In this document: in pieces, positions 48,110-60,496 of the stretch
How positions within the stretch are numbered: position 1 is the stretch's first letter
Layout of the letters: every line of letters starts with the position of its first letter
Assembly (NCBI GenBank): GCA_025449115.1
Contig: JAHLKC010000026.1
Coordinates: 124,001-188,000 of the forward strand
Source: Chytridium lagenaria
Lineage: Eukaryota; Chytridiomycota; Chytridiomycetes; Chytridiales; Chytridiaceae
DNA length: 64,000 nt
Direction of reading: 5' to 3'
Translations under genes and position numbers: made by a program
Notes under the pieces: model-generated
What the model was told of the DNA's origin: nothing
Seen by the model: only the letters and a program-made list of their open reading frames with translations
Databases searched by the model: none

Positions 48110-50172
48110 ATGAAATTCAGTGGGACACAGCTCTCAGTTCTCACCGCCCCCTCAACCTCCATGATCCACGACGAGAGAGGGGACCCCGTCTCCATCACTG
48201 AAAAACAACTCGACAGCGCCGTGGAACTGATCAGTCCTACCTCATCCCCGCGTTCCTCCACCTCCGACACCATCAACACCCCTCCTCTCACCTCCTCTGA
48301 CGACGATGACGTCAGTCTCGCTGAGATCAAGGTACGTGGAAGGCGGGACCTCAAGAAGAAAGAGAGCGTCGACACTTTCATGTCGATCCCCATGGATGAA
48401 ATTGATGTGGAAGGTGGGACTACACCGTCTCCTGCAAGTCTTCTCCCTATCAACCCGAGGCTCTCATCCCTCCCGTTTGGTCGACACCAGCGGATCGCGT
48501 TGCACCAACTCCTCGGGTCAAACAGGCGAACTGGGGGGACAAGATCCCTCCTGGCTGGAAGCTCGTCCCCCCAGCCCCTCCCCCCAAACCCGTGGTTACT
48601 CCTCCCAAACCTGCCGTGGAAGAACCCGTCGTACCAATGAAATCTTGGTATGAGCTCACAAGACCTCAACACGCCCCTCCCCCTAAACCGGAAGTCGAGG
48701 AACCCTTTAGTCTCTTTGTGTTGGCATCACTCTCCTACACTTTCCACCCACCTCTTGCTCCGAAACCTTTCGATGGACCCGTTTCAGAGAAAGATTGGAA
48801 CGTGAAGGGTGTCGAAAGGATGGAGCCAACACCGTTCACTTCAAAGAGAAAATACTTTGGCCCGTCAAAGCCCCAGTTTACGTCGCGCCAGTAAACCCCA
48901 TTCAAAACTCTCCACCCTTGACTCAAACGCCCGCCTCTCCGCCGGTAATGGTTCGTGACGGCCCTCCGCTCACCCACCGCAACTCTTCTCCTCCCATCAC
49001 CCAAAACTCGCCGTCTCTTAGCAACCACTTTGCTCAAACTCCTACCATCATCGTCAGCCCGCCAAACTCCCCACCCTTGTATTCCTCCACTCCCAAGTCC
49101 CGCTTTTCCCCTCCCACTCCCCCATTCTCGGATTGACCCCTACATGTCCTCACCTGCAGCGTGTTCTCCAACACCTGCCCCAATTCCCATGATCCGGGAC
49201 TGACTGTCCCTACTCTCCACCTTCCAACGTCTCTCCAATCCCCATGATCCGCACCGACCGTCCCCACTCTCCTCCCACCCACATCTCCCCCATTCCAAAC
49301 GCCCAAACCCAGCACCAACCTCTCCACCACCAGCGTCCCCTCCGTCGTCTCCGTTCATCCGTCAAACGCTCCCAGAATACCTTCACGAGCAAGCCTGTGG
49401 ATTCCTGAACTCGGTCTCCCCCATATATCCCTCAAATTCCTTCCATCTCAACATGATGTCCGTTTTGCGGCTTCCCGATGAGACTTACCCGGAAGCTGAC
49501 AATGAGGTCGTTGATGTGAGGGATGGGTGGATCCTTCCCGCGCCGCCTGGATACCGGATCAGCGTTGCTGCCAGGAGGGCGGGGGATGTGGAGGTTGGGA
49601 GGAATGACAAGTGTTCGGCGACGAAGGGAGGTGTTTGGGAGTGCAAGGGATCGAGGTTTTTGAGGAGAGTTGGAGGAAGGTTTTTAGGGTTGGTGATGAG
49701 GAGGCGTTTTGGAGGGCCGCGAAACCACCTTGCTGCCTGTAAAGTATATGAAGGGAGGGAAGAAGCGGAGATGAAGAAGGTCGAAGTTGAGAAAACGGAG
49801 GAGGAGAAGGTGAGATTGAGAAGAAGGACGAGGTGTTCGAGACGGTTGAGTTTGAGACTAAGAAGGAGGAGGTGTTGAGCAAGCTCGAGGTTGAGAAGAA
49901 GGAGGAGGTGTTTAAGCACGGTCGAAATTGAGCATAAAGAGGAGGAAATCATCAGCCCCATGACCCCTCTCAGCTCTTCATCCTCTGTCAGCGATATCAC
50001 CATCGTCACCCCTTCATCGATGCCTCTCATCCATGCCATCCCCGCAAAACCTATCTACGGCCGCAAGGACGGTGGTCACCCGTTCCCTGATGACGAACGC
50101 GCCTGGTATACCCGCATCCCAGTCGTTGGAACCCTCTTGTGGATCGCCCAAAAAGCCCTGTTGTCTGCATGA
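48110..50172 (+). CDS. Unrecognised proline/serine-rich, probably disordered protein
   Basis: No family recognised. The start at 48110 (MKFSGTQLSVLTAPSTS) opens a Ser/Thr/Pro-rich, acidic region. It then runs through Pro-rich modules (VTPPKPAVEEPVVPMKSWY, APPPKPEVEEPF, LAPKPFDGPVSEKDWNVK), a Pro/Ser run to about 49140, and a more ordered part with DGWILPAPPGYR. Next come EEAFWRAAKPPCC and Glu/Lys/Val-rich repeats (EVEKTEEE, FETVEFETKKEEV, KLEVEKKEEVFK). It ends PIYGRKDGGHPF, ERAWYTRIPVVGTLLW and TGA 50170-50172. Frames switch several times, so this may be one broken gene or two. The repeat and proline patterns argue for coding, but the exact model is unsure. Confidence 0.45.
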
Positions 50173-50628
50173 TCCGCTTGCTCTTAATGTTCTTTTGATT
50201 TTGATTTTATATTCTTGTTTTGTTTTGTATATCCAGCCCCCGCCACTCCCTATTGCATTGCGCGTTCATATAATGCTGCTTTGCGTGAAACTATATTGTG
50301 TAGAACTTAAAAAACTCCCAACATATTCCCCAAACTCCACTCCCATACACATGTATTGTTTATCCCCCCATAACCTCTCATAACCCCCCCTCGCCCCTCC
50401 TATAAAATAATGTGCCTAAATTATGCGCCAATAATGCGCCAAACACAAATAAGAAAACGGAAAGCCCGATGGTTAAAGACTATTTTATTTCGTATCGTGT
50501 TCAGAGTTTGCTTTAATTTGTATATCGACTTTTTTCGTTGTTAAGTCTTTTTTTGGGAGTATCCCAATTCACCCCAAAAACATTTTATGCATTGACGTCA
50601 CCCATTAAAAATTCACAGTCTTTTCTGC
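50173..50628. other. Intergenic, nothing recognised
   Basis: About 450 bp, A/T-rich with C tracts near 50380. It probably holds the promoter of the hydrolase gene. Confidence 0.4.
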
Positions 50629-53600
50629 ATGGCGACTCCTCCACCATCCGACATCATGCAACCTCCCCACCACTGAAGCAGAGGCATCCCTTCAACACGC
50701 TGAATCTACGGATGCTTTGCTCACAACACCCCCAAAGAGTCCACCACCAGCATACCCAGGCAAAGAAGGCCGAACCCTGCTCCTCTTTGTTCATGGATTC
50801 TTTGTAAGCCTTTCTAACCACCCTTCACACTTTCCACCCTTCTTTTCTAACATCATATCTCTCACACTTTCGCACTTCCATTTCATGCTATTGTCTCCTA
50901 ATATGGTCTCTTTCCCATAATTCCTACCATCGTCTTCCTCTCTTCAACCTAATCCTCTTGTTTATTGTAATATAACCCTAATTCCCTTTTAAAACAGGGC
51001 TCCGAAGCCTCCTTCTCCACCTTCCCCACAGACCTCGTCCATACCCTCCGTCGACCTCCCTACAATCTCCGGGGCCTTGAATGTCGCATACTCCCCACAT
51101 ACGACTGTAAAGGTGATATAACGAAAGCCGTGAATCATTTATGTAGTTGGTGTAAGTAGAACTACGGTTTCATTTTTGGTTGTATTGAGTGAGATGTTGA
51201 ATGCGGCGTTCTCATTTTTTTTTTTTTTTGTTATTAGTGACAATGAACGCTGCGAGACCGGAATTCGACTCTGTGGTGATTCTGGCACACAGTATGGGGG
51301 GACTGTTAGCTGTGGATGGTATAAGTGAAACCCTCGTCGTTTATATTTCATCTCATTACTGGTGGTTGTTTTGGTGAGGTATTCACTTTTTTTTTATACT
51401 TTTTATAGCGTTTCGAAAACTTTACGATGCCGATAAGGAATGGATTGTTGAGAAGCCGGTTTTGAAGAAGGAGGATGTGAGGGCGGCGAGTTCAGCATCG
51501 ATTTCGTCGAGCTCATCGTGGTTTTTCGGGGTTTTGGGGAAAGAGTGGGGAGACGAAGGAGGAGGGGAAGAAGGAGGAGAAGGATGGGAAGAAGGAAGAG
51601 TTAAAGGGGACGGAGGTGGTGAAAACCGTGGATAATGAGACGGAAGGTGATTTGGTTGGGACGGATGCAAGAAAGGAAATACAGGAAAAGAAGAGCGGAA
51701 ATGAAGAAATGGAAGATGTCACAGAGACTGAGAGCGAGAAGAAGGAGAAAGTCGTGGGAGACTGGATAGCAAAGAAGTCGTCGGGGACAAAGATGAGAAA
51801 AAGGAATACGTGGAAAAGGTGGTGGATCTCACCTCCACCGACGTGCCTGCTTCCACAGAAAAATCGGAACCTCCCGCCGCGTCTCCCGCAAAACCCACCT
51901 CATCTACTGAGCTTCCAAACACCTTCCTCCCTGAAGTCAATATAATCGCCATTATCACCTTCGACTCCCCCTTTTTCGGCCTCCACCCCTCCGTCTACAC
52001 CTCAGCAGCCCCGACCCGCGCCGCCTCCCTCATAACCCCGTACATGCCAATCCTTCCATCCCCGCCCTCCTTTTCCCTCCCTACCCTCACAGACGCCACA
52101 TCCGCTGCTTCCTCCGCCACATCTGCCGCATACCGGTCCGCTTCCTCCCTTCCCTCCGTGGCATGGGGTGCCGCAGCATCCACCGCATCCGCCGCCTACG
52201 CCATCCCCTCAGCCGCTTACAATGCCATCCCATCGACTTCCACCATCTCCAACGCTGCCACCACCGCTTACAACGCCATCCCATCGACCTCCACCATCCC
52301 TGCAGCAGCGGTTGAAGGAGCGGCCACGATTGCACGAACCGCCACCAACGCCGTTGCGTCCATCCCGTCTGCCGCCACGTCTGCTGCGACGTCTGCTCTC
52401 CGGGCTGGTGTGTCAGTGGTGAATACGGCGTCGGCTTACACGTCGACGAGTATTGTTGGAAGCAAAGTTCGGGATGCGGCGTTGGGTGCGTTGCCTGGTG
52501 TTGCGATTGCTGGAGCTGCGACAGCTTTGAGTGCGATGCCTGGGATGGTTGGGGTTGTGGGGAGGGTGATTCCGAGGATGACTTGGGGGAGGGTTGTGGG
52601 AGTTGGGGCTGGGGCTGTTGTTGCGGCGACGGTTGTTGGAGCCAAGGTGATGCATGATCGGGAGAAGGAGGCGTTGGGGTATTTGGTTGAGGAAGGGGGG
52701 AAGGAGGATGAGGATGTTGGGGGACGGGTTGGGGAGTTGGTGGTAGGAGATAAAAAGGGAGAGGGAGTAGATGTTGATGTTGATGTTGAGGGAGGTGAGG
52801 GGGAGGTGTTGTTTGAGAGTGAGGAGAGTGATCCGAATGTGATGTTTGAGGGTGGGGAGAGTGTTGCTGAGACTGCTGGGATGGAGACTGCTACGCTTAT
52901 TGCTGCTGCTGCTGTTGCGCATGCTGTTGAGGAGATGGAGGAAAAGCCGAGGGGGATTGAGGAGGTGGAAGAGGAGGGGACGGGATTGGATCGAGCCGAG
53001 AGGATGGATGGGGAGGCTGGAGGGTTGTTGAGGAAGGCAAGTATGAGTGTGATGAAATCGTATGTTGGTGATGAGAAGAGTGCGGAGGTGGATGAAGAGG
53101 TTCAGTATAACCCTGCGGCGCAACCTTCGACTTGGATGCCGTGGTTGACGGTTGGGCTTGCTGGAGCTGCGATTGCTGCTGGGACGTATTATACGGGGGG
53201 GTTATTGCTTGCTGCGCCGCTTGTGCAGAGTGTTGCTGTGACGTGGGCGGCGAGTCATGTGAATGAAGCAAGCAGGCATTTGCAGTTTTTGTATCCGCTT
53301 TGGGGCGAGACGAAGGAGGAGTGGATGAGGAGGGTTGAGGTTTTGAAGGGGGAGGTTGGAGTTGGGAGGATTGTGTTTAGAGGGTTTTATATTGAGGTGA
53401 GAGTTTGACATGTTATTTGGTTGAAGATGTGTATACGGGGCGTGCGCCTTTTGTTTTTTATTTTGTTCATTTATTGAGAATGGTTTCTGTTGTTTTTCTA
53501 GTTGCCACCGCTTCCGGTTGACGAAACAAAAGACATCAAAGACGCGTCCAAGAAGAAAGAAACAGAGACAATGACGATGACGACGCGGACATTTATCAAG

Positions 53601-53828
53601 GCACCACCTCAATCGCTCTGTCACTTGTTTTTCCCGACGGGGAGTGACTGTGAGGATGTGATTGCAGCGCATATGATGATGTTTGAGAGGAGCGTGAATG
53701 CGGGAGGGTATTGGCACATGGTGGATCGGACATGTGGAGTTGTTGGGAGGGCTGTGAAAGGGTGGAGGGCTGGAGGGGAGGATGGGTTTGTGAGGAGGAA
53801 GGTGAGGTGTGGGGTTTTACCGCTTTGA
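50629..53828 (+). CDS. Fungal alpha/beta serine hydrolase (DUF676-like), large
   Basis: A probable lipase-like serine hydrolase. After the ATG at 50629 and a Pro/Ala leader (one-base break near 50675), the fold begins TLLLFVHGFF, with an oxyanion-type HGFFGSE joined across an intron. Next are LRRPPYNLRGLECRILPTYD, then the nucleophile elbow VVILAHSMGG (GxSxG as HSMG) in short exons. IIAIITFDSPFFGLHP follows after an acidic insert with frame changes. A long Ala/Ser/Thr region has a duplicated YNAIPSTSTI unit (about 52215-52310). The end is YPLWGETKEEW, IVFRGFYIE, then across an intron LPPLPVDETKD, HLFFPTGSDCED and GGYWHMVDRT. These blocks match a fungal family of uncharacterised hydrolases. 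The Ala/Val/Gly-rich stretch near 52400-52640 may be membrane-associated. Confidence 0.7.
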
Positions 53829-54535
53829 TTGTATTTTGGTGGTTGTCATCATCATGGGTATTTTTTAGAGGCAGATTTGGTGTTTTTTGATGGGCTCTAT
53901 CGTTTTATTATTCCGTGTTATCAATTATTATAAATATAAAAATATAAATTTTATTTTATAAATAGGTTATTTACTTGGATGTGTCATGTCAGTCAGTCAG
54001 TCTGTTGGCCAGTCGCTTTCTATTCCTTCCATTCCTTCCATTCCTTCCATTCCTTCCATTATTCATTATTCCTGCTTCTATTCCTTCCTTCTATTCCTTC
54101 CATTCCTTCCATCAATTAATTAATTAATTCATTATTTATTTATTATTACTTGTTCTTTGTTCTTATCAAGAACATACTCCGATGGAAGGTCGGAAAGAGG
54201 TATGAGTATGATTGGTTGTCTTTTTTAAATAGTATATTTTGATTGGCTATTCTGATTGCATATGCTCCATTTGATTGGGTGTAGTATATGGATAGTGAAT
54301 ATGATTGGCTGTACAATAAATGATGATAGGGACAAGAGGCACAGCAAAAATAGTTTTTTTTAAATTATTATTATTAATAAATATTATTCATTTTCATCGA
54401 TTAAAACATCCATATTCCATTCCATCGATAACCATTGCTCAAAGAAAATAAATACTTTTAGGATAAAAATCCTTTCATCCTTCCCTTCCTACCCATCCAT
54501 CTCATACACAACCACATACCGTACCGTACAGAGTC
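53829..54535. other. Repeat-rich AT spacer
   Basis: About 700 bp, AT-rich, with GTCA, ATTCCTTCC and AATT arrays. Probably the promoter of the acidic repeat protein gene. No other feature. Confidence 0.6.
54021..54112. repeat. Imperfect (ATTCCTTCC)n array
   Basis: A 9-bp unit repeats without break at 54021-54060, then in degenerate form to about 54112. (GTCA)n lies just before it and (AATT)n just after. This is a simple tandem repeat, not CRISPR-like. Confidence 0.8.
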
Positions 54536-57448
54536 ATGACCATCACAAAGCATTACTACGGAGACAGAGACTCTGCTACCACTTCTACTACTACTAAAGC
54601 TACTACGGCGGAGCAGGAGAAGGAGGCGACAACAACGACCCTTCTTTCACCTCTTCTTCTTCTTCAACGACATCATCATCAGCTGCTGCTGCTGCAACAA
54701 CCACCATGGCACCGCTATCCACTCTCCTCTCCTCCTTCTCCACGTCCCCAGCCACTTCATCAGCACCTAGTGGAAACTACCCCGATTCTATCATGGTCGA
54801 CCTCTACACCACAACTTCCACCAGCTCTGACAAAGCCCTCCAGGACGCGTTGATGGCTCTCACCCCTTCCAACGAGGACGCCGTCAAGGCTTTTTCCACT
54901 AAAAAGAAAAGGGAGCGTCTCCTCTTCCTCTCTTTCTTCGGCAGCTACTTTTGGAAGTTCTAGAAGCAGCAGAACGGACCTTTTGAAAGGTGTGGGGTCG
55001 CTTGAAGATACAATTGAAAGTCGGGCAGTGTTGGAGGTGTATGCCGCTTCTACTTCTGCAAAGGAGAAGGATGAGGGTACATCTGTTCTTATGGGACTTA
55101 AGGATGATATCGCCGAGTTGAGGAAGTTGGTAAGAGAATGTTGCCCTATTCTTCTTATCCATCCCGCTCTTCGTATTTTTATTTTTTTATTTTTTTTGAA
55201 TGTGTTAATATTTGAAATATAGATTGAGCAAGATATTGCTTATGGCGATCAGCAGCAGCAACAACAAGGTATCCTTCCGACAGCTGAGCTTCGTACCATT
55301 GCAAAGGCATTGCCTCCGTCCGCCCTTTCCTACACTCGTCTTGGTCCAGTCCACGAGGGTCAATCTGGTCGTCGTAACGCCTCACACCAGGAGCTCGCCT
55401 ACCTCAACAACATGAACCAGGTCGAGCTTCTCTACTCCCACGCAGACCCCGAGGACAATATGGGCAAGCAAATTGACCACGCAACCCGCCACATTGCCAT
55501 GCTCGCATCCGTGACAAAAGAGGTTGAGAGTAATCCGGAACCCTTTGACTCGCAGATGGATGAGCTCGCCAACAGCGTCCTTGACGTTGACTCGTCCGTC
55601 GTCCCACCCGCCATGTCCTTCAACACGATTTTGCCCAGAGTTTCATCAACGTAGCGTTTTGACTCCTCTCGAATCCCATGCCATCGCATCAGGAGCTCTC
55701 GAACGTCTCCAATCTACTTCCATCACCGATTTTGAGTGTGCTGCGCTTGACGCCTACGTTGACGCTGTTGGTGACGATACGATTAACGCCGTTACCGCGC
55801 CTCCCGTCGTCTACCAGTCCTCCAACTACGACCACATCAACGATGAAGAGCTTGCTGGCTTGTTTTTTTGATGCGCCCGAGGACTCTATTCATGAGCCCA
55901 CGGTTGCACTTGTCGAGATGGATGCGAGGTTTGAGGGGGAAGTTGTGGAGGGACGTATGGACCCTGTTGCGACCGTCGCCGCGGCCGCTGTTTCCGCATA
56001 TGTGTTCTCGACATCTGATATCACTATTGAGACGTTCCCTGACGCGACAGTGGAACCGACACAGGCTGAGCTTGATGCTTGGTTCTATGCGGCTGGAGAT
56101 CCTCTTGGGTACGTCATGGATGCTGATACGGCCGCCGCTGAGATGGAGTTGATTGACGCTGAGGCTGGGTCAGATGAGCTCGAGGCTTGGGTTATGGCTA
56201 ATGAGGAGTTGGAGTTTGCGCCTGAGACGACGGCGGCTGAGCTTGAGGCGTTGTTTAGCGGATCGAGTCCTTCCGGGAACGTTGAGCCCACCCATCGTGA
56301 GCTCGAATTCGCTGGTGCCGCCGCCCCCCTCGTTGAGCCTTCTAATGAGGAGGTTGAGGCTTGGTTCATGGCCGCCGGTGATCCTTTTGGAAACATTCAG
56401 GCTCCCGTAGCTCCGTTCGTGTCGGTGGCTGAGACGGCATATGCGTTGCCAACCGAGGAGGAACTTGACACGTGGTTCCTGGCCGCCAGCGACCCATTCG
56501 GTAACGTTCCCTCCCCTTCCCCCTTTTCCACCGACATGACCCCCTCTACCTCCACCGTCTCTGCTGAATTTGAGGCTCTCTACGCTCAACCCTCTGGCGT
56601 ACCCAGCGTCTACGGATCGGCTGCACCGTGCATGCTGAGATGTATGTGAACAGGGTTGATGTTGGAGTGTTGTACGGGGAGGTAGAGGCTGATGAGGAGA
56701 TGGCGGAAGTTAGGGTCGTTGAGGAGGATGCGGCGAGACTCTCTGAGGATGCTGCAAGGCTTGAGGTTGTGATGCATGGATGGGAGATGGAGAAGGTGGA
56801 GAGAAGGGAGATTGATAGGAAGGTTGTGGGCATGGTTGAGAGAGGTGTTGAGAGGCATGTTGGGGAGAGGGATGGGGAGGTGAAGAGGGATTTGGTGGAT
56901 GAAATTTTAGTTGAGGTTGAGCCTTTTTCTTTCTTTCCGTCTATAATGTCGCGTGTGAATATCCTGTTAACCCTTTTGTAGAACCCTAAACCCCAAGCCC
57001 GAACCTTTGTCACCGACCTCGCCACCAACGTGACCTCTACCGGGTCCGTTGATTCTGCTGAAGTCATCACGATGCTCCTTCGTGAGGCCGTCGCATCCAG
57101 TGGGACAAGGCTGTGGAGGAGTGCGCCAAAGAAGAAGCTGGTCTTTCCACACCCAAAATGGCGGATGTGAATGTTGAGCGGAAAGTTGCTGTTGCGAGTG
57201 ATGGAGAGAAGAAGGTTGGTGGGGCTATGGTTGAGGAGGTTACAAGCAGAGCGCGTTGGGTGGTGTTGCGACGGATGTGGCGTTGGAGATGATGTTGAAG
57301 CAGGTAAAGTTTCTATTGAATCTTTTGTTTCTACTTTTTTTTTTTATCATCTGTTTTTTAACCCCTTATCTTTCGTGCGTAGGCTATGAAGATTCTTGAA
57401 ATGCGTGCTGCCGAGAAACAACGCAAGCGTCTTGTTGCAAAGCTTTGA
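54536..57448 (+). CDS. Acidic repeat protein with ELDAWF-type repeats, unknown function
   Basis: No known family recognised. The N terminus is Ser/Thr-rich (frame break near 54620; alternative start 54706). A helical part follows with SLEDTIESRAVLEVY, DIAELRKL and a Q-rich linker. Then come at least five diverged copies of a roughly 25-30-residue unit with the core ELDAWFxAAGDPFGN: near 56054 (AELDAWFYAAGDPLG), 56230 (AELEALFSGSSPSGN), 56340 (EEVEAWFMAAGDPFGN) and 56450 (EELDTWFLAASDPFGN). Earlier weak copies are ALDAYVDAVGDD (about 55745) and EELAGLFF (about 55845). After the repeats the frame moves to a charged helical stretch, an intron at about 56907-56978, and a basic C-terminal end (EMRAAEKQRKRLVAKL) with TGA 57446-57448. 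The repeats are strongly acidic, which suggests a binding scaffold. Confidence 0.6.
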
Positions 57449-58546
57449 AACCAAACAAATCTTTTTCTTTTTGTATTATTATTATCGTCTCCCTCATTTT
57501 GTTTATCTTTTTTCTCTTAATACCACCTCTATTTGCTTTGAGTGAAGCCGATAATGCGCTCCTCTATCCCCCCCACATCCCCCCACATCCCCTCATCCCC
57601 CTCCCCCCTTTTTTTTAATACGACGTTTTTGTAGAAAGAATGCGCTCTCAATGAACAATAAATATTGAAGAATTTGAAATTTTTTATTTTAATATTTGAG
57701 CGGACTTTCTTCTGGATCGATTGGTTTTAAAGTCCGATACTTCGCATTTTAAACGCGCCGCCTTTTGTCGCACCTGAGGATACAGCGCGGCGCGTACCCC
57801 CCTTTTTTTTTTTCCCTTGGTCTTCCTGAGGGCACGTCTATTGGCGAAGCGAAAAACATCAAGAGTTCCTGCATTGACATTGCGTACATGACGATTCATA
57901 AATTTGATCTTCTGAAGATAAACAATTCTTCATGAAAGTCGAAATGGATGTGTTTTACCATGGTGACGTTGTGGAGGTATGTAAAGAAAAGAGGGAAAGC
58001 GGGGGTAGAGAAAAGTGAAGGTGCTTATGATAATGCGCAAGGATGAGTTGAATTGTATTTATTTTGTCAAAGTGGCAACTGGGAAGCCGGAAGACCTTGG
58101 GGCGCGTGTGTGGTTCATCCAAGAATGGATAGAGGAAATGCATGCATGCAAAAATAGTTTGTGTCACCTTGCTTGTAACATGTGGTTTTTGGACAACGAC
58201 TAACAACCCTAATATTAACAACAAATATGTCAAAGTTTGTCAGATGAGGTTGTTTTCCCTTCATCATGTTTCATCCATGTCGCTCTCCTTCACTTCCACA
58301 GCATCACTTCCATCAGCTCTTGTGTCTTTGAGTGCGACACTTAAGGGCACCATCCACATCATTGCTTCCATCAGCTCTTATGTATTATGGATGTTTTGGT
58401 GAATGAATGAATGGCGACTACGGAAGCTTGCCAATGTTTTAGGATTTTTTTGGGGGGAATGAATGGAGGTGATGACAAGAATTCCATAAAAAAAATCAAG
58501 GTAAAAACATAGGCATACATAAGATCATGAATGTGAATTAACAGCT
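57449..58546. other. Intergenic, C-rich tract and nothing else clear
   Basis: A C/T-rich tract lies at about 57568-57615. A short Arg/Lys-rich minus-strand frame at 57684-57899 is not convincing as a gene. The rest has no coding signal. Confidence 0.4.
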
Positions 58547-58849
58547 TTAGTTTATTGATCGCCTGGCTTTCTTGTGAATGCCAACTTTCTGTGCGGCCAA
58601 GTGCTTAAGGGTTGGAACGCCTTCTTTGCATTGGCATCCCCGGGATTTGCAGACAGGCTGAAGGTCCAAGTTGCCACCACGGTGGCATCGCAGTTCCATG
58701 CCGTGGCCGTGGGCGATACAGTAACACTTGGCTTCGCAAGAGTCCAGTGGGGTGTGACCTGCGCTGGGGCAGTGAAGTTGTCCTCGGGTGTTGGCCAAAA
58801 CAGACTGGAGGATCATGAACATGCAGACGATGAATGCGAAGAGTTTCAT
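58547..58849 (-). CDS. Small secreted cysteine-rich protein (8 Cys)
   Basis: About 100 residues, no intron. The start at 58849 begins a strong signal peptide (MKLFAFIVCMFMILQSVLA). The mature part has eight cysteines in the pattern C-x10-C-x3-C-x-C-x10-C-x11-C-x4-C-x-C, enough for four disulfides, and a His/Gly-rich middle (IAHGHGMELRCHRGG). The tail is basic (Lys/Arg-rich) and ends at TAA 58547-58549. Small size, signal peptide and Cys density fit secreted effector-like or antimicrobial-like fungal proteins. I cannot match a named family. It stands alone, with about 1.1-1.2 kb of empty sequence on each side. Confidence 0.75.
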   Translation of the reverse strand: MKLFAFIVCMFMILQSVLANTRGQLHCPSAGHTPLDSCEAKCYCIAHGHGMELRCHRGGNLDLQPVCKSRGCQCKEGVPTLKHLAAQKVGIHKKARRSIN

Positions 58850-60067
58850 GGTGACGTAGAATATTTCTGTGTGTGAAGAAGGTAGAAGCATGATTTTTAT
58901 AATTAGTAAACGGAGTTCGGATGTGTGAGAAGAAAACAAGGATACAAAAGTACTTACGAAAGGTAACCCTTACTATATATGATTGTATGATTTTGAGAAA
59001 GGATAGAAGTAGCGTACTTAAGGTTTAATCTACTTCATGGTTTGTTTTATGTCGCCTTTTTATAGATGATTTGGCTAAGCTTGGTTTAAATCTCGTGTCT
59101 TTGATTGTCCCATGTTAAGTACTATTGCTTTACTGAACATTATCGTAAAAAAAGGTGGCTAGTATAGGCGCTTTTAAAAACGAATAAATGTGCCGACCAG
59201 CATTTTCACGTCGCCGTCATTACTTTTTTTAATGGATCTAATTAGGATAGTGTCATATACCAGCCATGCCGGTGTTTAGGACTTTTGGGCTGGAATTAGT
59301 AATGGCAGAAATGTGTTTTTTTTTCAGACATCAACATCAACACATTACAACTAAAAATTACCTTTTCCAGACAGCAACATTTGCCGTAGTCCGTGACTCT
59401 AACCACCACTGACCAGCCCCATTCGCGAGACACCCGGTGGAGAAGAATAATGACGTTCATAAATACGCCAATTGACATAACTGCGCGCGCAGTTTCATTT
59501 TAAAAAAGACGTGTAACTTTATTTATTTTTTTTATTTTTTTTGTTTCATTTACATTCATGGAATCATGGTTTTTATTCCTGGTTCCGAATAATAATAATA
59601 GATAAATTCATAATAAAACAATAAAGAAAAACTTGGATATACAGAATAAAGTTTGAGATGTTAAAACACTGACACAAAGTTGCAGCCCTTTTGATCCACG
59701 TTACAGGATCTTGTCTTTCTCAGCCCATTTTATTTGTATAGGTGTCCGATGCCCCCCGGACCAACAATAATAAGAGGACTTTTTTAAAAAGTTAGGTTTA
59801 CCCCTGATGCTCTAAGTCTTTTTACATCTGGTAAATATACTGCAGCTTTTTCTTATGATGCGGATATCATGTCGACGGTTTATCTTCCGCTCTTACCATC
59901 AGTGCTTAAACATCTCTATCAAAAGCGTTGCTAAGAACAAAAGGATTTTATTTGAATCCAGTCTCTTCTAAAGATAAATGGGCCTTTCCTTCTCACCCAG
60001 AACAATATAAAGTATAAGGGTAAACCTTATAAACAAACAGACTACAACCTAAGGCCAAAATGAAAGG
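58850..60067. other. Intergenic, nothing recognised
   Basis: About 1.2 kb, A/T-rich. No open frame with coding character. Confidence 0.4.
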
Positions 60068-60263
60068 TTAGGGAAAATCAGAAGCCTTCAACTTCTTGCT
60101 TGTATCGGTTTTGTTGATAAGTCTTGGTCTTCTTCAATACGTACCCGGCGCTCCGCATAACCAAGCTTCTTCAACGGGTCCTTGATATTATCAGCAGCAT
60201 TAACCTCAGACGCAGTCAGCTTAGACTTATGCACATCTAAGACGGTGGCAATCTTGTTCAAGA
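60068..60263 (-). CDS. Possible 3' exons of a small unrecognised gene
   Basis: On the minus strand, after an acceptor at about 60264, a frame reads LNKIATVLDVHKSKLTASEV, then DNIKDPLKKLGYAERR. It continues across a 46-nt-type GT-AG intron into KKLKASDFP and TAA 60068-60070. A preceding short exon could lie near 60375-60430, but no start codon is found before the F-box-like gene's start. It may be a small gene, a gene fragment or chance. Function unknown. Confidence 0.3.
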
Positions 60264-60496
60264 CTGCGTTTAAAAAAGGAGTGTATATAAAAGAAAGATA
60301 ACAAAGGCGGAACTTTCAGACTTTTTTTTATTGTGGAGCTTATTTAGCAGCGTAAATAAGTTGAAAACGTTCAAGGAAGAGGTACTTTGAACACGTTCAC
60401 CGCAGTACGTTTTGTTACAGGCCAAGTTCTATTAGTTACAGAGTGTATTATTGACGGTCGCGCAAGATTGTCGTTTAGATTGTTGCATTTGTTCAA

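Noticed and set aside
54021..54112. Regular short repeats that could suggest an array
   Set aside because: The 9-bp unit has no spacers, so it is a simple tandem repeat. CRISPR arrays are not expected in a fungal nuclear genome.
57684..57899. A 71-codon Arg/Lys-rich minus-strand frame
   Set aside because: Composition alone supports it. No family, splice or neighbour evidence was found.
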